Part shown: in pieces, positions 1 through 7,757 of the stretch | How positions within the stretch are numbered: the stretch's first letter is position 1 | Layout of the letters: every line of letters starts with the position of its first letter | From: Alcaligenaceae bacterium | GTDB lineage: Bacteria; Pseudomonadota; Gammaproteobacteria; Burkholderiales; Burkholderiaceae | Direction: 5' to 3' | Assembly: GCA_947372575.1 (NCBI GenBank) | Contig: CANBUF010000057.1 | Span: 1-8,926 of the forward strand | DNA length: 8,926 nucleotides | Position numbers and translations under genes: made by a program | Notes under the pieces: model-generated | Told to the model about the DNA's origin: nothing | What the model saw: the letters and a program-made list of their open reading frames with translations, nothing else | The model's database searches: none

Positions 1-1
1 C

Positions 2-571
2 GATGGCATGGCCAGTTTCGGGATAAATTCGACGGACAACGCACGTAGCGATCCAACTGGTTTTACAGGTGGTTTGAATGCTAAAAATGTGCGAGGCAAT
101 GATGCTCTGTTGAGCGCCGGTCTGAGTCGTCCGTTTGATCTGGAAGAGCAACGCATCACACCTTATCTGCGCCTGACCTGGCAGCAAGTGACACAAGCTT
201 CTTTCTCCGAGGGCTCGAGTCCTGCTGCGCTGACTGTCAATAGTTTCAGTGCGAACGGGGGACGTGCGGTATTGGGCGTGGCGATCGGCAGCAAGGTCAC
301 CGATCCATTCAAGTCGCCCTATACGTACCGGTTTACTGTGGGACTGGGTGCTGATACGCCCGGGCTTATTAATCCTGTCTTGAATACATCTTTGGCGGGA
401 TTGAGTAGTTCGGTGACGACGCCAGCGGCTGGATCGACTTTTTTGCAGACGGGTTTGTACGCCACGGCGCAAGTTGGTGATCAGGCGTTTGCTTATCTGG
501 GTGTGTCGGGTGAAACACGAAGTGGTGCTGTACTTGCTGGCATGATGGGAGGCTTACAGGTCAGGTTCTAG
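2..571 (+). CDS. Autotransporter, C-terminal beta-barrel (5' end outside window)
   Basis: This is the 3' end of a type V secretion (autotransporter) protein. About 189 residues are visible, covering the later strands of the outer-membrane beta-barrel that anchors the protein and helps export its passenger. The reading frame is open from the window edge. The ATG at position 8 is internal: the homology with the next gene continues upstream of it and it has no ribosome-binding site. The last residues are QVRF, ending in the terminal phenylalanine expected for Bam-inserted outer-membrane proteins. Aligned without gaps to the end of the autotransporter at 712-3858, about 76% of residues are identical by hand count. 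Conserved blocks include RITPYLRLTWQQVTQ (about residues 50-64 of the visible part) and GADTPGLINPVLNTSLAGL. The passenger is not visible, so its function is unknown. It lies 140 bp upstream of its paralogue in the same direction. Confidence 0.88.
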   Translation, partial: DGMASFGINSTDNARSDPTGFTGGLNAKNVRGNDALLSAGLSRPFDLEEQRITPYLRLTWQQVTQASFSEGSSPAALTVNSFSANGGRAVLGVAIGSKVTDPFKSPYTYRFTVGLGADTPGLINPVLNTSLAGLSSSVTTPAAGSTFLQTGLYATAQVGDQAFAYLGVSGETRSGAVLAGMMGGLQVRF

Positions 572-682
572 CAGGGCTTGTCCACCTGGTTGTTTGACTG
601 CTCGAGCAGGCATGCCGCTGGGTCCGCATAACCAAGTCAAAGATTTTTTGAACCCGCATACCCTGCGGATCATCACAAAACC

Positions 683-688
683 TATATT
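683..688 (+). promoter_or_regulatory. Possible -10 box (TATATT) for the second autotransporter gene
   Basis: TATATT lies 24 bp before the ATG at 712 and is the best -10-like hexamer in the 140-bp gap between the two autotransporter genes. There is no good -35 hexamer at 16-18 bp; a TTGAAC at 648-653 is 29 bp away. If real, the promoter would depend on an activator. Read-through from the upstream gene is the alternative. Confidence 0.25.
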
Positions 689-711
689 ACTTTTAAAGTC
701 GAGTGTTTTTA

Positions 712-3700
712 ATGCGTGTTCAATTCAGTGCACTATTTTTATGTTTACATCAGGTAATTGGTCGCCGTGTTGTTCCAGCAATGCTCATTTTAGTGGCTTC
801 ATCACAATTCGTTTTTGCGGAGTCCTCCGATGTCATACTCGGGGAAGAAGGGTTCAAATCCTACGTAAATAATGGTTCGATCAATACGCTGTCAGTCGAA
901 GCGCCTCAATACAACAAGATAATCGCGATTGAAAATAATGGATCAATCAATACGCTCATTAATCGTAATGATAAGTACCATTGGGGAGGCGATCAGTCGC
1001 TTGATGCGTATATTCAGGGCACGAACGTTGGAATTTTGAACAAAGGTACCCTTGGTACTCTAATTAACCCTGTGTATAGCCAAATTGAGGCCAACGTATC
1101 CAGCGCAATTCTCAATAACAAAGGTTCAATTTCTTCGATTCAAAATGACGGATTTATATTAAGCGCGATGCCGCACGGTGGTTCGTTTTCTGCTGCGATT
1201 TCAAATGTCAGCGGAGGCAAAATTTCCAATATCAACAATAATGGTTTGATCTATGGTGATTCAGCTATTGAAAATTACCAGTCCACTGTGGGATCAATAA
1301 TCAATGGCTCAAATGGGGAGCTTAAAGGTAATTCCGCCGGTATTTTAAATACTGAGGGCACGATCTCAAACCTGATGAACTACGGTTATGTCTATTCAAC
1401 AAACGGCCCGGCAATTGAGAATGTCGGCACGATTACCACGCTGACGAATTATGGTTCTATTACCGCGAATCAATCTCCGTATATTAGTAATGCCGGTACG
1501 ATTGTTACGTTAAACAACCTGCAAAACAAATTTAACTTTGGTTCGAATTTGACCTATAGCGGCGTACTTCCCCAAAACTATAACGTCATCATCAGGAGTG
1601 ATAAAGATTATGGGCAGTTGGTCGCTTCAACTGTAACCGGCAAAATGGCGTTTGGTTTGTTTGACGCAAAGGGCATATCGGTCGGATCCACTTACTCAGC
1701 GGTCTTATCGGGAATCTCAGCCTCTAATTTGCAAAACCTGACGCCTGCAGGCACAGTCACAGGTACTTATAATTCAGGCTATCTGTGGACACTCTCACCC
1801 GAGGCGGGGAACGCCACCCAGTGGGATCTGACGATTAACGAATGGATTTATCGATTACCTGGAGGAGCTCCCCAGACTAATACGCGCATCGTTCAGACGA
1901 CGCCTATCGTGATAAGTCCTTCGGGTAGTGCGACGACAGGTGCTGTTTTGGAGTCTTCAGGAACAACTGTTGTCTATAACGGCACAATTTCTGATAACGG
2001 AGGATCCTCTGTTCTCGTCAAGACGGGGCTGGGTACGCTGGTGCTCAATGGGACTGACACATATAGCGGTGGGACAAAAGTACTCGAGGGTGCCTTGGAG
2101 GAGGACGGTAAGCTGGCTCTGGGTACAGGCCCTGTGTTCGTTGCAGCTGGCGCCGAATTGTCAGGCAGTGGATTGATATCAGGCGCAATGACAATTGCCG
2201 GTTATCTCAAACCAGGTGATTCGCCAGGTTATTTACAAACCCTCTCAACCGTCACGATGAACAGCGGCAGTACTTTTTTGCAGGATATTGCAGGTACCGC
2301 ACAAGCTAGTGCAACTTCGCCTGTGGGGAGCACTGGCTACTATTCGTTTTTGCAAGTGACGGGCGGTCAGTTCGTGATCTCATCCGGAGTAACTTTGAGT
2401 CCTCGTCTCTCGAATTTATTTAGTCCAATCGAGTCTGGTTATGGCAGTTCTATTTATAGTCCTGCTCTAGGCGACAAATTTCGGATTGTGAGTGCCGATG
2501 GAGGGATTTCAGGCCGATTTTCCAGCGTGACACAACCAACTGAAATGACGGCCGGTATGCAATTCATGCCTTTTTATAATGTATCAGGCAGTAATAGCAT
2601 TGATTTGGCGGTTATTCCTACCTCCTACAGTGCAACACTTGCAACCAGTCCGACCAATGCACGCTCAGTTGCTGGAGTATTGGATCAATTGGTGGCGCGC
2701 AGTCAATCTGCCGTTGCAAACACCGCGCAAGAGCAGCTTCTCTATGCTGTAGCGGGTCAGAGTGCCAATGCCTTGCCAGCCTATGCACAATCGCTAGCGG
2801 GTGAAATCTACGCTTCGACGCTTTCCGTCGTGCCACAGGCAAGTTTGCGGGTGCAGCAAGCGGTCATGTCTCGGTTAAGTGATGCACCAAGCCCCGCGAA
2901 CCTGATGGGGGCGAGTGGTGTTTCTTTGAGTAATTCTGCAATCAGTGCCACCAATCCAGGCGGGATGCCCACCGCAACTATCAGTTCAAACCCAGCTGTC
3001 AATCCCTATGCCAGTAACGTTTCCAGTGCTGCACTGTCGAACGGCGCTGCATGGGGTGAGATTGCATATCAGTATGGCAATCGCGCAAACGATAGTAATG
3101 CCTCTGGCTACAGCAGTAATTTGTACCAAGCTGTTTTCGGTGTGGATGCCTATTCTGAACAAGGTAGAAAGTTTGGTGGGGGTATCGCATTATCCAATAC
3201 CAATGTCATCGCCTCACAGGGCACAGGCACTGTGCAACAAGGATCGCTATTCTTATATGGAAAACTGCCTGTAGATACTTTCGTATTTGATTCTATGGTT
3301 AGTGTTGGTATGAGTGCTACAGATAATTCTCGAACCGATCCATCTGGCTATAGCGGCAGTTTGAGCGCAAAAGGCATCCGTGGCAGAGATGTTTTGCTCA
3401 GTGCAGGGATGAGTCGGCCGTTTGATGTGGACGAGCAACGCATCACACCTTATCTGCGGTTGACTTGGCAGCAGGTGACACAAGGCTCTTTCTCCGAAGG
3501 ATCTAGCCCCGCTGCCTTGACGGTCGACAGCTTTAGCGCAAGTGGTGGGCGTGCTGTATTGGGCGTTTCGTTTGGCACAAAAGTCACGGACCCCTTCAGA
3601 TCTCAATATACCTACCGGATCAATGTCGGTGTGGGTGCCGATACACCTGGGTTGATTAATCCGGTATTAAATACTTCTCTGGCAGGTCTGGGTACCAGCG

Positions 3701-3858
3701 TTACGACACCAGCTGTTGGGTCGACTTTCCTGCAGACAGGTTTGTATGCAACCACTCTCGTGGCTGATCAGGCATTTCTTTACCTTGGAGTCTCTGCAGA
3801 GGCGCGGAGCGGTGCAACACTGACAGGAGTGAATGGTGGTTTGCAAATTAGATTCTAG
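712..3858 (+). CDS. Autotransporter with Asn/Gly-rich beta-helix passenger
   Basis: Complete autotransporter of 1048 residues: a secreted passenger fused to its own outer-membrane barrel. The ATG at 712 gives a long signal sequence with arginines at 2, 18 and 19, a hydrophobic stretch, and a probable cut after VFA (residue 36). A GTG at 703 would add three residues. An ATG at 781 would lose the charged N-region. No start has a strong ribosome-binding site. Residues about 53-270 contain roughly nine degenerate units of the form IxNxGxIxxLxN spaced about 22-34 residues, typical of a beta-helix. Residues about 434-465 and 484-522 resemble passenger-associated transport repeats (LVKTGLGTLVLNG). 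A helical linker rich in Ala/Gln/Ser follows (about 620-720). The barrel runs from about 777 to the end, finishing QIRF. No protease or lipase motif is evident, so adhesion or aggregation is only a guess. The early passenger is AT-rich compared with the barrel. Confidence 0.94.
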   Translation: MRVQFSALFLCLHQVIGRRVVPAMLILVASSQFVFAESSDVILGEEGFKSYVNNGSINTLSVEAPQYNKIIAIENNGSINTLINRNDKYHWGGDQSLDAYIQGTNVGILNKGTLGTLINPVYSQIEANVSSAILNNKGSISSIQNDGFILSAMPHGGSFSAAISNVSGGKISNINNNGLIYGDSAIENYQSTVGSIINGSNGELKGNSAGILNTEGTISNLMNYGYVYSTNGPAIENVGTITTLTNYGSITANQSPYISNAGTIVTLNNLQNKFNFGSNLTYSGVLPQNYNVIIRSDKDYGQLVASTVTGKMAFGLFDAKGISVGSTYSAVLSGISASNLQNLTPAGTVTGTYNSGYLWTLSPEAGNATQWDLTINEWIYRLPGGAPQTNTRIVQTTPIVISPSGSATTGAVLESSGTTVVYNGTISDNGGSSVLVKTGLGTLVLNGTDTYSGGTKVLEGALEEDGKLALGTGPVFVAAGAELSGSGLISGAMTIAGYLKPGDSPGYLQTLSTVTMNSGSTFLQDIAGTAQASATSPVGSTGYYSFLQVTGGQFVISSGVTLSPRLSNLFSPIESGYGSSIYSPALGDKFRIVSADGGISGRFSSVTQPTEMTAGMQFMPFYNVSGSNSIDLAVIPTSYSATLATSPTNARSVAGVLDQLVARSQSAVANTAQEQLLYAVAGQSANALPAYAQSLAGEIYASTLSVVPQASLRVQQAVMSRLSDAPSPANLMGASGVSLSNSAISATNPGGMPTATISSNPAVNPYASNVSSAALSNGAAWGEIAYQYGNRANDSNASGYSSNLYQAVFGVDAYSEQGRKFGGGIALSNTNVIASQGTGTVQQGSLFLYGKLPVDTFVFDSMVSVGMSATDNSRTDPSGYSGSLSAKGIRGRDVLLSAGMSRPFDVDEQRITPYLRLTWQQVTQGSFSEGSSPAALTVDSFSASGGRAVLGVSFGTKVTDPFRSQYTYRINVGVGADTPGLINPVLNTSLAGLGTSVTTPAVGSTFLQTGLYATTLVADQAFLYLGVSAEARSGATLTGVNGGLQIRF

Positions 3859-3860
3859 AC

Positions 3861-3903
3861 AAACATTCGATCTGTTCGTAAAACGGATCGATATGAATGT
3901 TTT
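3861..3903 (+). terminator. Possible hairpin terminator after the autotransporter
   Basis: Starting 2 bp after the stop codon, AAACATTC (3861-3868) pairs with GAATGTTT (3895-3902). Inside it, GATCTG (3869-3874) pairs with CGGATC (3884-3889) with one wobble, leaving a 9-nt loop and a 5-nt bulge on the right arm. The right arm ends in four T (3900-3903). It is well placed, but AT-rich, bulged and with a short T-run, so it is a weak intrinsic terminator at best. Confidence 0.4.
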
Positions 3904-3932
3904 AGAACTATTGAGTTATCGCCTGTGATGTC

Positions 3933-4012
3933 TAGTTGTTCAGCCGAAAATGTAGTTGTTCAACGGAAAACCTAGTTGCCCCAAGGAAAATCTAATAATT
4001 GTGCTGAAAATA
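3933..4012. repeat. Four contiguous 20-bp direct repeats
   Basis: Four 20-bp units abut exactly at 3933-3952, 3953-3972, 3973-3992 and 3993-4012. Units 1-3 begin TAGTTG; unit 4 begins TAATAA. GAAAA occupies unit positions 14-18 in all four, and TA at positions 1-2 and T at position 4 are also invariant. Units 1 and 2 share TAGTTGTTCA; the fourth unit is the most diverged. A very weak fifth copy may precede at 3913-3932. The block sits between the convergent ends of the autotransporter and fnr genes and codes for nothing visible. It may be an array of protein-binding sites, perhaps the remnant end of an IS21-family element, or an intrinsically curved segment with phased A-tracts. Confidence 0.8.
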
Positions 4013-4026
4013 TTTGAAGACTGAGA

Positions 4027-4752
4027 TTAGCAGGGCTTGCGGAGCAACTCGGTGAGCGCTGCCATATCAAGAATTCTCACTTCGCGTTGACTGACATGGA
4101 TCAGTCCTTCGCGGGCAAAACGTGAAAATAACCTGCTGACGGTCTCGATCGTCAAGCCGAGGTAGTTGCCGATTTCTTCGCGACCCATGCGCATGACAAA
4201 GTCGGTCGATGAATAGCCCAGAGCGGAAAGCCGCTGGGACATATTGATCAAAAAGGATGCCAGTCGCTGTTCTGAACGCATGGAGCCTAGTGCTAGCAAG
4301 ACCTGATGGCTGCGACCAATCTCTTTACTCATGAGACGTCTGACCTGATGCTGCAGGGAGGGGACATGACGGCTGATTTCGTCAATGTCCTGGATGCGCA
4401 CGACACAGACTTCGGAGTCTTCCATAGCGACCGCAGTCGAGGTGTGCTGGCCTTCAATCATGCCATCGAGCCCGATGATCTCACCAGGCAAGAAAAACCC
4501 TGTAATTTGTTGCTGACCGTTGGCTTCTTCGAGTTGGGTTTTAATCGAACCGAGTCTCAATCCGAATAATGCGTTGAGTGTTTCACCCGTTCGGTATAAC
4601 GCCTCGCCTTTTTCGATGCGAATCCTGTCTTTGACTAGGTTATCCAGTTTTTCGATTTCATGCGCAGGCATCCCCGTCGGCAGACAGACGTGTCCCATCA
4701 TGCAGGTCGAACAATGGACCGACTCGATGTTGACTGGAACGTGTTTTTGCAT
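4027..4752 (-). CDS. fnr: Fnr, oxygen-sensing CRP/FNR-family transcription regulator
   Basis: 241-residue global regulator of the switch to anaerobic or microaerobic life. In this family a [4Fe-4S] cluster holds the active dimer together and is destroyed by oxygen. The cluster ligands are visible: Cys14, Cys17 and Cys23 (C-x2-C-x5-C) plus Cys116, each exactly six residues before E. coli Fnr Cys20, 23, 29 and 122. A cyclic-nucleotide-binding-like beta-roll spans about 30-140, the dimerisation helix about 130-160, and the winged helix-turn-helix about 165-235. The recognition helix reads IETVSRLF with Glu203, Ser206 and Arg207, equivalent to the E209/S212/R213 set that reads TTGAT half-sites. 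The start has an AGGTG ribosome-binding site 9 bp upstream, inside a triplicated 12-bp unit. It is convergent to the autotransporter and divergent from clpB. A Fnr-type dyad upstream suggests autoregulation. Bordetella Btr is a likely relative. Confidence 0.96.
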   Translation of the reverse strand: MQKHVPVNIESVHCSTCMMGHVCLPTGMPAHEIEKLDNLVKDRIRIEKGEALYRTGETLNALFGLRLGSIKTQLEEANGQQQITGFFLPGEIIGLDGMIEGQHTSTAVAMEDSEVCVVRIQDIDEISRHVPSLQHQVRRLMSKEIGRSHQVLLALGSMRSEQRLASFLINMSQRLSALGYSSTDFVMRMGREEIGNYLGLTIETVSRLFSRFAREGLIHVSQREVRILDMAALTELLRKPC

Positions 4753-4753
4753 A

Positions 4754-4789
4754 GATAAACACCTGGATAAGCACCTGAATAAGTAGCTG
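4754..4789. repeat. Three tandem 12-bp units in the fnr leader
   Basis: On the plus strand the units are GATAAACACCTG (4754-4765), GATAAGCACCTG (4766-4777) and the more diverged AATAAGTAGCTG (4778-4789). In the fnr mRNA the two nearest units each present a CAGGTG; the closest is the probable ribosome-binding site, and the next lies 12 nt further up as a second copy. The block begins 1 bp before the fnr start codon. Confidence 0.75.
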
Positions 4790-4808
4790 GATTGTAGCCT
4801 TGTTGATC

Positions 4809-4814
4809 AAAATA
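4809..4814 (-). promoter_or_regulatory. Probable -10 box of the fnr promoter
   Basis: On the minus strand these bases read TATTTT, a four-of-six match to TATAAT. Transcription would start near 4802, leaving a leader of about 50 nt. The Fnr-type dyad centred at 4841.5 would then lie near -40, the position where class II activators replace the -35 element. The assignment rests mainly on this spacing. Confidence 0.45.
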
Positions 4815-4833
4815 CCAATCTATTTCACGCTAA

Positions 4834-4849
4834 CTTGACGCAAGTCAAG
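4834..4849. promoter_or_regulatory. Fnr/Anr-type binding site
   Basis: CTTGACGCAAGTCAAG is a perfect dyad: CTTGAC, four bases, GTCAAG. It matches the Fnr consensus TTGAT-N4-ATCAA except for one symmetric change in each half, giving the TTGAC-N4-GTCAA form seen in the wider Fnr/Anr/Dnr family. It lies 89 bp upstream of the fnr start, near -40 relative to the proposed -10 box. For clpB it would sit about 140 bp upstream of the sigma-32 start, so its main target is probably fnr itself. Confidence 0.75.
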
Positions 4850-4948
4850 GTCTGAGACTAATGTTTTTTCCATATTTTGGACAAAACCTGCGAATATGGG
4901 CAAGGGGCAGTATTTCTGACAAAAAGCTGAATAAGTGGAGGGCTCCCT

Positions 4949-4976
4949 ATTGAAATCATCTCAACAGGCCACATTT
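4949..4976 (+). promoter_or_regulatory. Sigma-32 heat-shock promoter of clpB
   Basis: ATTGAAA (4949-4955) matches the sigma-32 -35 element CTTGAAA at six of seven bases. After 13 bp, CCACATTT (4969-4976) matches CCCCATNT at seven of eight. The 13-bp spacing equals that of E. coli dnaK P1. Transcription would start near 4983, giving a leader of about 43 nt before the ATG at 5026. This agrees with ClpB being a heat-shock chaperone. Confidence 0.7.
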
Positions 4977-5025
4977 AGTAAGCATTCATTCATACCTGCC
5001 ATTCACTGGATAAATAGGAAACATT

Positions 5026-7614
5026 ATGCGTTTTGACAAACTGACCACCAAGTTTCAGCAAGCGATTGCCGACGCCCAAAGTCTGGCGGCGCGCAATGAT
5101 AATCAATATATTGAGCCCGCACACGTGCTGTCAGCCCTTCTGGCTGATAGCGAAAGTGGTGCCGGGAGCTTGCTCGCACGCGCAGGCGTTGCCGTCAATC
5201 GACTGCAGAGTGCTCTTGAAAGCATTCTGAAAGGCCTGCCAAAGGTTCAGGGCGCCGAGGACAACATCCAGGTCAGTCGTGACCTGCAGGGTGTATTCAC
5301 CCGCGTTGAAAAAGAGGCAGCCAAGCGTGGCGATACCTTTATCCCCAGCGAATTATTCTTGCTCGCACTCGCCGATGACAAGGGGGACGTAGGACGCGCA
5401 CTCAAGGACACCGGCATGCAGCGCAAAGCGCTAGAGTCCGCAATCGATGCTGTGCGCGGGGGGTCTTCGGTCAATGACCAGGAAGGCGAGTCCAAGCGAG
5501 AGGCCCTATCCAAATACACCATGGATCTGACTGAGCGCGCCCGCGAGGGAAAGCTCGATCCAGTGATCGGACGTGACGATGAGATTCGCCGGGCGATCCA
5601 GATTCTGCAGCGCCGCACCAAAAACAACCCCGTGCTGATTGGCGAGCCCGGTGTAGGCAAGACCGCCATTGTCGAAGGTCTGGCTCAGCGCATTGTGAAT
5701 GATGAGGTGCCTGAGTCGTTGCGCGGCAAAAAAGTCTTGTCGCTCGATATGGCGAGTTTGCTGGCGGGTGCAAAATTCCGCGGAGAATTTGAGGAAAGAC
5801 TGAAATCTGTGCTCAAAGAGCTGGCGCAGGACGACGGCAGCTACATCATCTTTATCGATGAAATTCACACGATGGTGGGTGCCGGTAAAGCCGAGGGTGC
5901 GATGGATGCGGGCAATATGCTCAAGCCTGCGCTTGCACGTGGTGAGCTGCATTGCATTGGCGCCACGACTCTGGACGAATACCGCAAATACATCGAAAAG
6001 GATGCCGCGCTTGAGCGTCGCTTTCAGAAGGTGATTGTCGATGAGCCAAACGTTGAATCAACGATTGCCATTTTGCGCGGTTTGCAGGAGCGTTATGAGT
6101 TGCATCATGGCGTGGAGATCACTGATCCTGCGATCGTTGCCGCTGCCGAGCTCTCGCACCGTTACATCACAGACCGTTTTCTACCTGACAAGGCGATTGA
6201 CCTGATCGATGAGGCTGCCTCGCGCATCCGCATGGAGATCGACTCCAAGCCCGAGGTCATGGATAAGCTCGAACGCCGCATCATCCAGCTCAAGATTGAA
6301 CGCGAGGCGGTCAAGAAAGAAACTGACGAAGGCTCGATCCGTCGCCATCAGATTATCGAAGAAGAGCTCGAAAAACTGCAGCGTGAGTTCAATGATTTTG
6401 AGGTCATCTGGAAAAGTGAAAAAGCCGCTGTCCAGGGCACGCAGTCGATCAAAGAAGAGATCGAGCGCGCGCGTGGAGAAATGGCTGAGCTGCAACGCAA
6501 AGGTCAATTCGACAAGCTGGCTGAAATTCAATACGGGACCTTGCCCGAGCTGGAGTCACGCCTGAAGGCCGCCGAAGGCGCGGGTCACGCTCCAACAGAA
6601 AAACCACGCCTGTTGCGTACCCAGGTCGGTGCAGAAGAAATCGCCGAGGTCGTCTCTCGCGCAACAGGAATTCCTGTCTCCAAAATGATGCAGGGTGAGC
6701 GCGACAAACTCCTGCACATGGAGGAGCGTTTGCACCAGCGCCTGATTGGACAAGATGAGGCGGTCGGTCTGGTAGCCGATGCGATCCGTCGCTCACGCGC
6801 CGGTCTTTCCGATCCCTCGCGTCCCTATGGTTCCTTCCTGTTCCTGGGACCAACGGGTGTCGGTAAGACCGAGTTGACCAAAGCACTCGCAGACTTTTTG
6901 TTCGATTCAGATGAACATATGATCCGGATCGACATGAGCGAGTTCATGGAGAAGCATTCCGTCGCAAGACTGATCGGCGCGCCTCCGGGCTATGTGGGTT
7001 ACGAAGAAGGAGGCTATCTCACCGAGGCCGTGCGTCGCAAACCTTATAGCGTGATTTTGCTCGATGAGGTTGAGAAAGCACATCCCGATGTCTTTAACGT
7101 ATTGTTGCAGGTGCTCGACGATGGTCGGCTGACTGATGGTCAGGGGCGTACGGTTGATTTCCGAAATACCGTGATTGTCATGACGTCGAATCTGGGCTCG
7201 CAGCATATTCAGGCGATGGTCGGTAAACCTTATGAAGCGATCAAAGAGGTCGTCTGGGATGAGCTCAAGACGCACTTCCGTCCCGAGTTCCTGAACCGGA
7301 TCGATGAGGTGGTGGTGTTCCATGCCTTGCAGAGCAAGCACATCGAAAAAATTGCTGGTGTGCAGGTGCAGCGTCTAGCCAAGAGGATGTTACAGCAGGA
7401 AATGGTGCTCGAGGTCTCTGACGCCGCGCTTGCTGAACTGGCAAGGACCGGATTCGATCCTGTGTTTGGAGCCAGACCGCTTAAACGTGCCATTCAGCAA
7501 CAGCTTGAGAATCCAATCTCCAAGCTGATTCTCCAGGGCAAGTTTGGTCCGCGCGATATCGTGCCTGTTGACTTCAGAGACGATAAGTTTGTGTTTGAAC
7601 GTACCTTGCAGTAA
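5026..7614 (+). CDS. clpB: ClpB, ATP-dependent protein disaggregase
   Basis: 862-residue cytosolic AAA+ hexamer that, with DnaK/DnaJ/GrpE, pulls polypeptides out of heat-induced aggregates. Full family length. The N-domain (two Clp-N repeats) spans about 1-145. The first ATPase ring has Walker A GEPGVGKT (206-213), Walker B FIDE with Glu279, and arginine fingers at Arg331/Arg332. The coiled-coil middle domain that contacts DnaK spans about 405-530. The second ring has Walker A GPTGVGKT (608-615), Walker B LLDE with Glu681, and pore loop GYVG with Tyr656. The first-ring pore residue is Phe251 (KFRGEFEER) where E. coli has Tyr. No ClpP-binding IGL/F loop is seen, fitting ClpB rather than ClpA. 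The start has AGGAAA at 5016-5021. Codon 149 is GTC, so the E. coli internal GTG start for a short form is not kept at that codon. It is transcribed alone: divergent from fnr, with a sigma-32 promoter and a terminator after it. Confidence 0.99.
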   Translation: MRFDKLTTKFQQAIADAQSLAARNDNQYIEPAHVLSALLADSESGAGSLLARAGVAVNRLQSALESILKGLPKVQGAEDNIQVSRDLQGVFTRVEKEAAKRGDTFIPSELFLLALADDKGDVGRALKDTGMQRKALESAIDAVRGGSSVNDQEGESKREALSKYTMDLTERAREGKLDPVIGRDDEIRRAIQILQRRTKNNPVLIGEPGVGKTAIVEGLAQRIVNDEVPESLRGKKVLSLDMASLLAGAKFRGEFEERLKSVLKELAQDDGSYIIFIDEIHTMVGAGKAEGAMDAGNMLKPALARGELHCIGATTLDEYRKYIEKDAALERRFQKVIVDEPNVESTIAILRGLQERYELHHGVEITDPAIVAAAELSHRYITDRFLPDKAIDLIDEAASRIRMEIDSKPEVMDKLERRIIQLKIEREAVKKETDEGSIRRHQIIEEELEKLQREFNDFEVIWKSEKAAVQGTQSIKEEIERARGEMAELQRKGQFDKLAEIQYGTLPELESRLKAAEGAGHAPTEKPRLLRTQVGAEEIAEVVSRATGIPVSKMMQGERDKLLHMEERLHQRLIGQDEAVGLVADAIRRSRAGLSDPSRPYGSFLFLGPTGVGKTELTKALADFLFDSDEHMIRIDMSEFMEKHSVARLIGAPPGYVGYEEGGYLTEAVRRKPYSVILLDEVEKAHPDVFNVLLQVLDDGRLTDGQGRTVDFRNTVIVMTSNLGSQHIQAMVGKPYEAIKEVVWDELKTHFRPEFLNRIDEVVVFHALQSKHIEKIAGVQVQRLAKRMLQQEMVLEVSDAALAELARTGFDPVFGARPLKRAIQQQLENPISKLILQGKFGPRDIVPVDFRDDKFVFERTLQ

Positions 7615-7692
7615 GACGCATAGGTATATAGGCTTATTACCCCTCTATGATGGTTCGATTTCAGTGAGGTACTAGCTTCTGCTATTGCGCAA

Positions 7693-7728
7693 AAAAAAAG
7701 CGAGGTCTTCAGAGACCCCGCTTTTTTT
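7693..7728. terminator. Bidirectional intrinsic terminator (clpB and ABC transporter operon)
   Basis: Seven A (7693-7699) and GCG (7700-7702) pair with CGC (7719-7721) and seven T (7722-7728). Inside, after one A-C mismatch, GGTCT (7704-7708) pairs with AGACC (7713-7717) around a TCAG loop. The T-run follows the stem on the plus strand, and the A-run gives a U-run on the minus strand. It lies 79 bp after the clpB stop and 30 bp after the stop of the convergent ABC ATPase gene, so it can end both transcripts. Confidence 0.9.
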
Positions 7729-7757
7729 GATGACACGCCGCAAAAAGTCTTGATCGC

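Noticed and set aside
569..580. TAGCAGGGCTTG shared with 4028-4039 at the end of fnr
   Set aside because: Twelve identical bases in unrelated contexts (after one stop codon, inside the fnr coding end); flanks do not match, so likely chance.
598..609. Perfect 12-bp palindrome CTGCTCGAGCAG after the first autotransporter gene
   Set aside because: No spacer, no T-run, and no known operator match; one such palindrome can occur by chance.
654..668. Hairpin CCGCA-TACCC-TGCGG before the second autotransporter
   Set aside because: Only 5 bp of stem and no T-run after it, so not supported as a terminator for the upstream gene.
594..872. 92-codon open frame between and into the second autotransporter
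   Set aside because: It overlaps the signal-peptide region of the real gene in another frame, with no ribosome-binding site or recognisable domain.
2618..3606. Open frames overlapping the autotransporter linker and barrel on both strands
   Set aside because: Low-complexity or unrecognisable translations without ribosome-binding sites, overlapping a well-supported gene.
3933..4012. CRISPR-like array
   Set aside because: The repeats are contiguous with no spacers and only four degenerate units; no cas genes are present.
4803..4810. TTGATCAA palindrome upstream of fnr
   Set aside because: Fnr half-sites need a 4-bp spacer; with none, this is not a usable site. It overlaps the proposed -10 region.
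4926..4952. Alternative sigma-32 promoter, GCTGAA-N13-CCCTATTG
   Set aside because: Poorer match in both boxes than ATTGAAA-N13-CCACATTT just downstream.
5247..5952. Long open frames antisense to clpB (also at 6181-6886 and 6907-7493)
   Set aside because: They lie inside a clearly conserved coding gene, show no recognisable domain, and fit the GC-skewed codon pattern of the opposite strand.
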